Source of the DNA: Clostridia bacterium
Lineage (GTDB): Bacteria; Bacillota_A; Clostridia; Oscillospirales; CAG-272
Length of the DNA: 20,669 nt
Assembly: GCA_017552165.1 (NCBI GenBank)
Contig: JAFZCF010000133.1
Location: 1-20,669, forward strand
Direction: 5' to 3'
Translations under genes and position numbers: made by a program
The notes under the pieces: model-generated
The model's database searches: none
Told to the model about the DNA's origin: nothing
What the model saw: the letters and a program-made list of their open reading frames with translations, nothing else
Shown: positions 15,270-20,669 of the stretch, piece after piece
Layout of the letters: the number at the start of each line of letters is the position of its first letter
Position numbering within the stretch: position 1 is the first letter of the stretch

Positions 15270-16128
15270 CGCGGCCTCCGTCGGGGAAAAGCCCCGAAAT
15301 CTCGCGAGCCGCCTTTACAACGTTGTAGACGGTGTCGTCGACAGGAACTCCGCGCTCCCTTATCCTGCGCATAACGCGGGTTATCTGCGGAACGTCAAGT
15401 CCGACCCTGCGAAGACCATCGGCATCCGAGAATATCCTCCCCGGGGCGTCGCTCGCGACGACCTTGCCGTGATCCATTACCGAGATTACGTCGGAATATT
15501 CCGCCATGTCCTCCATGCTGTGGCTGACGATTATAACGTTCGCGCCGCGCTGCCTCTGATACCGCCTCACGCCGCCGAGTATATCGGCGCGGCCGGCGGG
15601 ATCGAGGCCCGCGGCCGGCTCGTCGAGGATCAGCACCTCGGGTTCCATCGCCATTATTCCCGCTATTGCGACGCGCCTCTTCTGCCCGCCGGAAAGATCA
15701 AAGGGCGAGACCGTGAGGACGTCGTCTCCGAGCCCCACAAACCTGAGCGCGCGCCGTACGCGGTCGTTTATTTCCCCGGCGCCGAGACCCATGTTTTTCG
15801 GGCCGAACGAAACGTCGGCAAGGACAGTCTCCTCAAAAAGCTGATATTCAGGATACTGGAAAACGAGGCCGACCCTGAATCTCAGCGCGCGGCGATCCGC
15901 GCCCTTTTCGTTGACGTCCCGCCCGTCGATGAGCACCTTGCCCTCCGTCGGGACGAGAAGTCCGTTGAGGAGCTGGACGAGCGTCGATTTTCCGCAGCCG
16001 GTGTGCCCTATCAGGCCGTTTATTCTGTTGTCTTCGAAAACCGCGTTGACGTTGTCCAGCGCGAGCTTTTCAAACGGCGTCCCTTTCCCGTATACGTACG
16101 AGACGCCGATAAGCTCAATCTTTGCCAT
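15262..16128 (-). CDS. ecfA2: ECF transporter ATPase EcfA2
   Basis: ABC-type ATPase, one half of the heterodimer powering group II ECF vitamin transporters at the inner face of the membrane. The 288 residues show Walker A GHTGCGKST, Q-loop FQYPEYQLF, signature LSGGQKRR, Walker B VLILDEPAAGLD and H-loop VSHSM, then the extended C-terminal domain typical of EcfA proteins. The FQYPE and DEPAAGLD forms are those of EcfA2. The ribosome binding site AAGGA overlaps the ecfA1 stop codon, and the gap is 8 nt. Confidence 0.94.
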   Translation of the reverse strand: MAKIELIGVSYVYGKGTPFEKLALDNVNAVFEDNRINGLIGHTGCGKSTLVQLLNGLLVPTEGKVLIDGRDVNEKGADRRALRFRVGLVFQYPEYQLFEETVLADVSFGPKNMGLGAGEINDRVRRALRFVGLGDDVLTVSPFDLSGGQKRRVAIAGIMAMEPEVLILDEPAAGLDPAGRADILGGVRRYQRQRGANVIIVSHSMEDMAEYSDVISVMDHGKVVASDAPGRIFSDADGLRRVGLDVPQITRVMRRIRERGVPVDDTVYNVVKAAREISGLFPDGGRDA

Positions 16129-16136
16129 GTGAATCC

Positions 16137-17027
16137 TTAATCCGGTCCGTATGACCGGTATTTTTTGTTATTCAGCGCGTCGCACACTGCGTCCGCGCCC
16201 TCGTCGGGATCTATGACGTCCGACGGGACGTCAAGGCCCTGTTTTCTCAGCAGGTGGCAGAGCTCGGTGACCTGAGGGACGTCGAGCCCTATGCCGCGGA
16301 GCTTTTCGACGTTAGAAAACACTTCCCTCGGCGCGCCGTCGAGGACGAACCTGCCTCCGTCGATGACGAGCACCCTGTCGGCTGCTACCGCCTCTTCCAT
16401 GTTGTGGGTGATATGTATTATGGTGATGCCCTTCTCCTTGTTGAGCCGGGTGACGGTATCCATGATATCGCGCCTTCCCTGCGGGTCGAGCATCGCCGTT
16501 GATTCGTCGAGAACGATGCATTCCGGCTCCATCGCAAGTATCCCGGCGACGGCTATCCTCTGCTTCTGCCCTCCCGAGAGCTGATGCGTCGAGTGGCTGG
16601 CAAACTCCGTCATCCCGACGGTCCTCAGCGCCTCGTCGACCCTGACGCGTATCTCCGCCGGATCGATACCTATGTTCTCGGGTCCGAAGGCGACGTCCTC
16701 CTCGACGATCGTCGTGACGAGCTGGTCGTCCGGATCCTGAAACACCATGCCGATCTTTTTTCTGACGGAAATGATCTCATCCTCGGACATGTCGGGGGAT
16801 GAAACGTCGGTCCCGTCGACCGTCACAGTTCCCGAGGTCGGGCTGAGGACGGAGTTGAGGAGCTTTGCAAACGTGGATTTGCCCGATCCGTTGCGCCCGA
16901 GGACGCAAACGAACGATCCCTTTTCGATATCGAGCGTCACGTCCTTAAGCACGTACGCCGCGTCGTCCTTTTCAGCGGCCTTTGCGTCGTATGAGAAAGA
17001 GAGATTTTTTACGGAAATAAAAGCCAT
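16137..17027 (-). CDS. ecfA1: ECF transporter ATPase EcfA1
   Basis: Partner ATPase of EcfA2. The 296 residues show Walker A GRNGSGKST, Q-loop FQDPDDQLV, signature LSGGQKQR, H-loop ITHNM and a Walker B reading IVLDESTAMLD. DEST in place of DEPT is characteristic of EcfA1 in Bacillota. The C-terminal regulatory extension has LDVPQVTEL, closely echoed by LDVPQITRV in EcfA2. Gene order ecfA1-ecfA2-ecfT-truA is the classic Bacillota block, but here the flanks are a methyltransferase and DUF5711 rather than ribosomal protein genes. Confidence 0.94.
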   Translation of the reverse strand: MAFISVKNLSFSYDAKAAEKDDAAYVLKDVTLDIEKGSFVCVLGRNGSGKSTFAKLLNSVLSPTSGTVTVDGTDVSSPDMSEDEIISVRKKIGMVFQDPDDQLVTTIVEEDVAFGPENIGIDPAEIRVRVDEALRTVGMTEFASHSTHQLSGGQKQRIAVAGILAMEPECIVLDESTAMLDPQGRRDIMDTVTRLNKEKGITIIHITHNMEEAVAADRVLVIDGGRFVLDGAPREVFSNVEKLRGIGLDVPQVTELCHLLRKQGLDVPSDVIDPDEGADAVCDALNNKKYRSYGPD

Positions 17028-17039
17028 GCTGTACCCTGT

Positions 17040-17900
17040 TCACGCCTTCCATCTCGAGGTCGCGCCGCACGGGAGTATGCCACCGGTGCTCCTGACCGGC
17101 AGACCGAGCTCATGCGACTCTATCGACCCGAATGACGGGAGATTTTTCATAAGAACGTACCCGGTCGTCGCCGCGGACAGCCCGGTAGTGTAGGAATTGA
17201 GGATAAAAAACAGCGGTTCGGCAGTCATGAGTTCCGAAGCGAGCCCGACGAGCCCGTCGACACTGTCCTCGAGAGTCCATTTTTCGCCGCCCGGGCCGCG
17301 CCCGTAAGACGGGGGATCCATGATGATCCCGTCGTACCTGTTTCCGCGCCTCTTTTCGCGCTCGCAGAACTTAACGCAGTCATCGACGATGTATCTGATC
17401 GGCGCCGAGGAAAGTCCGCTGAGCTCGGCGTTGCGCTTTGCGTACGACACCATGCCCCGGGAAGCGTCAACGTGGCAGACCGAGGCGCCCGCCTTCGCCG
17501 CCGCGACCGTCGCGCCGCCCGTGTAGGCAAAGAGATTGAGGACCTTTACGGGGTGCCCGGCGTTCTTCACCAGCCCGTGGATCCACTCCCAGTTAACCGC
17601 CTGCTCGGGGAACAGACCGACGTGCTTGAAACCCATCGGCTTTATCTCGAATGTCAGCCCGAGCGGGGCGTATCCGACGTTCCATTTTTCGGGAAATCTG
17701 CTGTCGGGAGACCAGTCTCCCCCTCCGCCGCGGCGGACGTAACGGCCGTCCGGCCTTTCCCATTTTTCCGAAACGCGGCAGTTTTTCCATATGACCTGCG
17801 GATCCGGCCTTACGAGCGTATAGCCGCCCCACCGTTCGAGTCTCTCGCCGTCCGAGCAGTCGAGAAGCTCGTAGTCTGTCCATTTATCGGAGCAAAGCAT
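17040..17900 (-). CDS. Class I SAM-dependent methyltransferase, RlmI/RlmK-like without PUA domain
   Basis: Predicted RNA methyltransferase of the COG1092 group. SAM-binding motif I is VLNLFAYTGG (residues 120-129), an acidic HVDAS follows, and the catalytic DPPSYG (195-200) is the aromatic-base or amino-group motif. The N-terminal about 100 residues (ERWGGYTLVRPDPQVIW) form a small beta-rich module, not the PUA domain of RlmI. The target is probably 23S rRNA, but the nucleotide cannot be told. Two starts are possible: GTG at 17903 (4-nt overlap with ruvB) or ATG at 17900 in a TGATG junction. The ATG is preferred, with GGTGAG just before it. Coupled translation with ruvB is likely. Confidence 0.88.
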   Translation of the reverse strand: MLCSDKWTDYELLDCSDGERLERWGGYTLVRPDPQVIWKNCRVSEKWERPDGRYVRRGGGGDWSPDSRFPEKWNVGYAPLGLTFEIKPMGFKHVGLFPEQAVNWEWIHGLVKNAGHPVKVLNLFAYTGGATVAAAKAGASVCHVDASRGMVSYAKRNAELSGLSSAPIRYIVDDCVKFCEREKRRGNRYDGIIMDPPSYGRGPGGEKWTLEDSVDGLVGLASELMTAEPLFFILNSYTTGLSAATTGYVLMKNLPSFGSIESHELGLPVRSTGGILPCGATSRWKA

Positions 17901-18997
17901 CACTCACCGCTTTTCGGCTCGCCGCCCGAGAAAATGCTCAGCTGATTTACCGCCGAGGCGTTCCCCGTGTACGGTATCCCGAGGTGTTCGTAGGCGAGGC
18001 GCGTGCAGCATCGCCCGCGGGGAGTACGGCTCAGGAATCCGATCTGCATGAGATACGGCTCGTAGACGTCCTCTATGGTTATCGCCTCCTCGCCGACCGT
18101 GGCCGCCACCGTGTCGAGCCCGACAGGCCCGCCGCCGTAGAACTTTATGATCACCTCGAGCATGCGCCTGTCGACGGCGTCGAGCCCGAGCTTGTCGATC
18201 TCCTGCTTTTCGAGGGCGTAGTCCACTATCTCGCGGTCGATGACGCCGCTGCCCTTGACCTCGGCGTAGTCCCTTACCCTTCGGAGCAGTCTGTTGGCTA
18301 TTCTCGGGGTTCCGCGCGAACGCGACGCGATCTCGTCGGCTCCGTAGTCGTTTATCGGTATGTTGAGTATCTTCGCGCTCCTCTTGACTATCGTCGAGAG
18401 CTCGTCCGCCGTGTAGAGATCGAGTTTAAGTACGACGCCGAACCTGTCCCTGAGGGGCGTGGCTATCTGCCCGGCACGCGTCGTGGCGCCTATCAGGGTG
18501 AATCTCTCAAGCGGGAGGTGGATGCTCTGCGCCGCCGGACCCTTGCCGATTATGATATCGACGGCGTAGTCCTCCATGGCGGAATACAGAATTTCCTCGA
18601 CCGCCTTGGGAAGGCGGTGTATCTCGTCTATGAAAAGTATGTCCCTGCTGCCGAGGTTCGTGAGGAGAGCAACGAGGTCCGTCCCCTTTTCGATGGCAGG
18701 ACCTGACGTTATCTTGATATTTACGCCGAGCTCGTTCGCGATTATCGAGGCGAGCGTCGTTTTTCCGAGTCCCGGAGGGCCGTAAAGAAGGACGTGATCC
18801 AGCACGCTCCCGCGCTGTCTCGCCGCGTCGATAAAGACCGAAAGGTTGCCCTTCGCCTTTTCCTGACCTATATACTCGGCAAGGGTCTTCGGGCGGAGAC
18901 CGGGCTCGTTGAGCGAGTCCTCGCGCTCGTCGAATGCGGTCGAGACCACCCTCGATTCCCTGTCGAATTCAAATTCGTTTTCTTCAAAATTGACCAT
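17900..18997 (-). CDS. ruvB: Holliday junction branch migration helicase RuvB
   Basis: AAA+ motor that forms hexamers on DNA and, with RuvA, drives branch migration of Holliday junctions. The 365 residues have Walker [10 protein letters not shown], Walker B FIDEIHR, sensor 1 IGATTRAG, the arginine finger region LRDRFG, and a C-terminal winged helix ending [21 protein letters not shown]. It is slightly longer than usual because of a charged N-terminal tail (about 25 residues, rich in Glu, Phe and Arg) and a short C-terminal extension. GGTGA precedes the ATG, 14 nt after ruvA. Confidence 0.97.
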   Translation of the reverse strand: MVNFEENEFEFDRESRVVSTAFDEREDSLNEPGLRPKTLAEYIGQEKAKGNLSVFIDAARQRGSVLDHVLLYGPPGLGKTTLASIIANELGVNIKITSGPAIEKGTDLVALLTNLGSRDILFIDEIHRLPKAVEEILYSAMEDYAVDIIIGKGPAAQSIHLPLERFTLIGATTRAGQIATPLRDRFGVVLKLDLYTADELSTIVKRSAKILNIPINDYGADEIASRSRGTPRIANRLLRRVRDYAEVKGSGVIDREIVDYALEKQEIDKLGLDAVDRRMLEVIIKFYGGGPVGLDTVAATVGEEAITIEDVYEPYLMQIGFLSRTPRGRCCTRLAYEHLGIPYTGNASAVNQLSIFSGGEPKSGE

Positions 18998-19011
18998 GTT
19001 TCACCGTAAAA

Positions 19012-19611
19012 TCACATTCTCTTGAGGGCGTAGCGTATAAGCTCCTCCGTGTCGGCGCCTGCCGGCGCGCCGCGGAGCGCGCTCTGCGCCTCCTGACGCG
19101 ATGAACCGAGCATCATCAGGGCGGCGACTGCGGAGTCGTAGGCGTCTCCCGCCGGCGTCTGAGTTTCCCGTACCGGCTCGTCGGCGCCTCCCGCCGTCGG
19201 GATGATCCTCGGGAGCTTGTCCTTGAGCTCGAGCACTATCCTCTCGGCGGTCTTGCCGCCTATACCCTGCGCCGCGGAAATCCGCTTGTTCTGTCCCGTC
19301 GAGACCGCCGACGCGAGCCCCTCCGGCGTGAGCTGGGTCAGCACCGAGATCGCGCTCTTTGCGCCTACCCCGGAAACACCGATCAGCAGCCTGAAGACCG
19401 AAAGCTCATCTCTCGTGTAAAATCCGAAAAGTTCCACGGCGTCCTCGCGCACCGACATATGTGTGTAAAGCAATACGTTTTTGCCGATCATGCCGGCTAT
19501 CGCGCCGCAGGTCGTGCCGCTTATCGTCAGACCGTAGCCGACGCCCCCCGCGTCTATCACCGCATATGAGGGCTCAAGCGAGACGAGCTCTCCGCTGATA
19601 TAATAAAACAT
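19012..19611 (-). CDS. ruvA: Holliday junction binding protein RuvA
   Basis: Binds four-way junctions and loads RuvB. The 199 residues match the family: N-terminal OB-fold (MFYYISGELVSLEPSYAVID), two helix-hairpin-helix motifs (LIGVSGVGAKSA and AQGIGGKTAERI), a flexible Gly/Pro/Thr linker (about 135-155) and the C-terminal RuvB-contacting domain ending EELIRYALKRM. CGGAGAG precedes the ATG. The gap from ruvC is 25 nt, the largest inside the leftward cluster. Confidence 0.96.
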   Translation of the reverse strand: MFYYISGELVSLEPSYAVIDAGGVGYGLTISGTTCGAIAGMIGKNVLLYTHMSVREDAVELFGFYTRDELSVFRLLIGVSGVGAKSAISVLTQLTPEGLASAVSTGQNKRISAAQGIGGKTAERIVLELKDKLPRIIPTAGGADEPVRETQTPAGDAYDSAVAALMMLGSSRQEAQSALRGAPAGADTEELIRYALKRM

Positions 19612-19636
19612 TTGTTTCTCTCCGATGTGAACGAAA

Positions 19637-20137
19637 TCAGACCTGATTGTAAAAATCCTTCAGCCGGGAGCGCCCCGTCTGAGCGTGGCAGACCGCTATC
19701 GCGAGCGCGTCGGCCGTGTCGTCGAGCTTAGGCATTTTGTCGAGTTTGAGGATCGACTGGGTCATGTACATGACCTGCTTTTTCTCCGCCCTGCCGTAGC
19801 CCACGACGGCGTTTTTGACCTGAAGCGGCGTGTACTCGTATATGTTCACGCCCTTTTCCCTCGCCGCGAGCAGGCACACGCCCCTCGCCTCGGCGACCGT
19901 TATACCCGTCGTTATGTTGGTGTTGAAGAAAAGCTCCTCGATCGCCATGTCGTCGGGATGATACACTGTCAGGAGCTCGAGCATCTTTTCGTGGATCATG
20001 AAAAGACGGTCCTCGACCTTTGTGTGCGCGGGGGTCGTAATCGCGCCGTAAGCGAGCGTCTGAAACCTCGGCGCCTTATATTCGATGACGCCGTAGCCGA
20101 CTATCGCAAGCCCCGGATCTATGCCGACGATTATCAT
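19637..20137 (-). CDS. ruvC: Crossover junction endodeoxyribonuclease RuvC
   Basis: Dimeric resolvase that nicks Holliday junctions symmetrically. The 166 residues hold the four acidic metal-binding residues of the family: Asp7 (GIDPG), Glu67 (AIEELFF), Asp140 and Asp143 (DDTADALAIA). An upstream in-frame TTG at 20152 is rejected as the start because GGAGGG lies between it and the ATG at 20137, 5 nt before the ATG, and MIIVGIDPG is the normal N-terminus. It is the first gene of the long leftward cluster, directly behind a strong promoter. Confidence 0.96.
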   Translation of the reverse strand: MIIVGIDPGLAIVGYGVIEYKAPRFQTLAYGAITTPAHTKVEDRLFMIHEKMLELLTVYHPDDMAIEELFFNTNITTGITVAEARGVCLLAAREKGVNIYEYTPLQVKNAVVGYGRAEKKQVMYMTQSILKLDKMPKLDDTADALAIAVCHAQTGRSRLKDFYNQV

Positions 20138-20165
20138 CCGTTCCCTCCGCAAAACTATTCAGGAT

Positions 20166-20194
20166 ATTATACCACATACCGTGCGGATAGTCAA
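20166..20194 (-). promoter_or_regulatory. Sigma-A promoter of the ruvC-to-murI cluster
   Basis: On the minus strand, TTGACT (20194-20189), a 17-nt spacer and a perfect TATAAT (20171-20166) preceded by TGG form an extended -10 promoter. The start would be near 20159, giving a leader of about 22 nt before the ruvC ATG. No LexA/DinR-like palindrome was recognised over it. It is the only clear promoter found for the thirteen leftward genes. Confidence 0.8.
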
Positions 20195-20416
20195 TCTTTT
20201 TTGCATCTCACGGTTTTCAATTTCTGCTCAGGACGTACTTGAAAAATTGTCTGCCAACGAAAGGGCTGCCTCGCAGGTGAAAACAGAAAAAATAAAACGC
20301 AAAATCAATATCGGTAACTCTACTCGAAGGTATTGGATGTGATGCGTCATAAAAGCATAAAAAAAGATTTAATTTGTCTGAGATCAAACTTCAGCATGCC
20401 TTTTTGAACGCATTTA
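20195..20416. other. AT-rich intergenic stretch without a recognised gene
   Basis: Between the ruvC promoter and the inverted repeat upstream of the last gene, this stretch is visibly more AT-rich than the coding DNA. No convincing ribosome binding site plus open frame, tRNA, or known riboswitch core was seen. A rightward open frame runs through it to 20342, but it starts antisense to ruvC and carries no recognisable domain. A small RNA cannot be excluded. Confidence 0.5.
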
Positions 20417-20440
20417 GACATGTTATTTAAAACACATGTC
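20417..20440. repeat. Inverted repeat GACATGT-N10-ACATGTC, possible operator
   Basis: Perfect 7-bp arms (20417-20423 and 20434-20440) flank an AT-rich 10-nt spacer (TATTTAAAAC). It lies 11 nt upstream of the TTGACA box of the last gene. Arm size and spacing are compatible with a dimeric regulator binding one helical face. No T-run follows, so it is not a terminator. Confidence 0.45.
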
Positions 20441-20451
20441 CAAAAACTCAC

Positions 20452-20477
20452 TTGACAAAAAAAAAAATATATACAAT
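20452..20477 (+). promoter_or_regulatory. Candidate promoter with A11 tract and short spacer
   Basis: A perfect TTGACA (20452-20457) runs into an uninterrupted tract of eleven A (20457-20467), then TATATACAAT. Taking TACAAT (20472-20477) as the -10 box gives a spacer of only 14 nt, three short of optimum. The boxes look real but the spacing is poor, so the promoter may be weak, need an activator, or vary with tract length. Confidence 0.5.
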
Positions 20478-20482
20478 TGTGG

Positions 20483-20508
20483 CAGCACGTGGGTGCTGTT
20501 GCCAGCAC
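20483..20508 (+). promoter_or_regulatory. Leader with two mutually exclusive hairpins
   Basis: Three 6-nt elements sit at exact 10-nt spacing: CAGCAC (20483-20488), GTGCTG (20493-20498) and CAGCAC (20503-20508). The middle one can pair with either neighbour, each hairpin having a 6-bp stem and a 4-nt loop. The downstream hairpin ends 1 nt before the AAGGAGG ribosome binding site (20510-20516). The pairing choice could therefore affect ribosome access. Confidence 0.5.
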
Positions 20509-20522
20509 GAAGGAGGTTCATA

Positions 20523-20669
20523 ATGAAAAACAAACGCGGTCTCTTATTTGCAATTGTATCAGTCGTCACAATCATTGCCGCCGGGATAACGGTCGCCGCG
20601 GTACAGATTTCAAAAACCAACGTCTCTGCCGGGCTCGAGGTTTCAGCAAATGAAATCCTGAACAAAGTA
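20523..20669 (+). CDS. Secreted or membrane-anchored protein, 3'-truncated
   Basis: Only the first 49 residues are inside the window. The start ATG has a near-perfect AAGGAGG 6 nt upstream. The N-terminus MKNKRG is basic and is followed by a hydrophobic segment (about 7-27, LLFAIVSVVTIIAAGITVAAV), then a polar stretch (QISKTNVSAG). This is a signal peptide or a single membrane anchor. No lipobox cysteine is present. The family cannot be recognised from this fragment. It points away from the ruv cluster and has its own regulatory region. Confidence 0.65.
   Translation, partial: MKNKRGLLFAIVSVVTIIAAGITVAAVQISKTNVSAGLEVSANEILNKV

Noticed and set aside
20138..20165. LexA/SOS box for the ruv genes
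   Set aside because: No Bacillota-type LexA palindrome was found around the ruvC promoter by eye.
20121..20342. Rightward open frame of 73 codons between ruvC and the last gene
   Set aside because: It begins antisense to the ruvC start, shows no recognised domain and has no convincing ribosome binding site. It crosses the ruvC promoter, so it is probably chance or a decayed remnant.

Overview
The window looks like a GC-rich chromosome segment from a Bacillota, most likely a clostridial (Oscillospirales-like) anaerobe. That is inferred from gene content: a ClpE-type Clp ATPase with an N-terminal zinc finger, a DUF5711-CvpA pair, the EcfA1-EcfA2-EcfT-TruA block, a clostridial-type OGG1 glycosylase, strong Shine-Dalgarno sites and near-consensus sigma-A promoters. 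No tRNA, rRNA, CRISPR array, insertion sequence or prophage gene was found.

Left part (1-5316). A 3'-truncated amidohydrolase points left. Back to back with it runs a rightward cluster: hisS (histidyl-tRNA synthetase), deoD (purine nucleoside phosphorylase) and ogg (8-oxoguanine DNA glycosylase), closed by a strong intrinsic terminator at 3426-3460. A separately promoted gene follows for a predicted lipoprotein with a DUF4091/GH123-like fold. It ends at a bidirectional terminator (5327-5365).

Central part (5374-20137). Thirteen leftward genes follow one another with gaps of at most about 25 nt or small overlaps: ruvC, ruvA, ruvB, an rRNA-type methyltransferase, ecfA1, ecfA2, ecfT, truA, a DUF5711 membrane protein, cvpA, clpE, a P-type ATPase homologue and murI. 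One promoter lies upstream of ruvC and the shared terminator lies after murI, so this may be a single operon of about 14.8 kb. It combines Holliday-junction processing, RNA modification, vitamin-transport energising, envelope proteins, protein quality control and D-glutamate supply for peptidoglycan.

The most unusual gene is the 927-residue P-type ATPase homologue (6151-8934). Its full-length architecture is kept, but essentially every catalytic motif is replaced: the phosphorylated Asp of DKTGT, TGES, the PEGL proline and glycine, DPPR, TGD and GDGxND. It is best read as a pseudo-ATPase retained for a non-pumping role.

Right edge (20138-20669). A 385-nt AT-rich intergenic region carries the ruvC promoter leftwards. 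Rightwards it has an inverted repeat, a TTGACA box followed by an A11 tract, and a leader with two mutually exclusive hairpins next to a strong ribosome binding site. These precede a secreted or membrane-anchored protein cut off by the window end.
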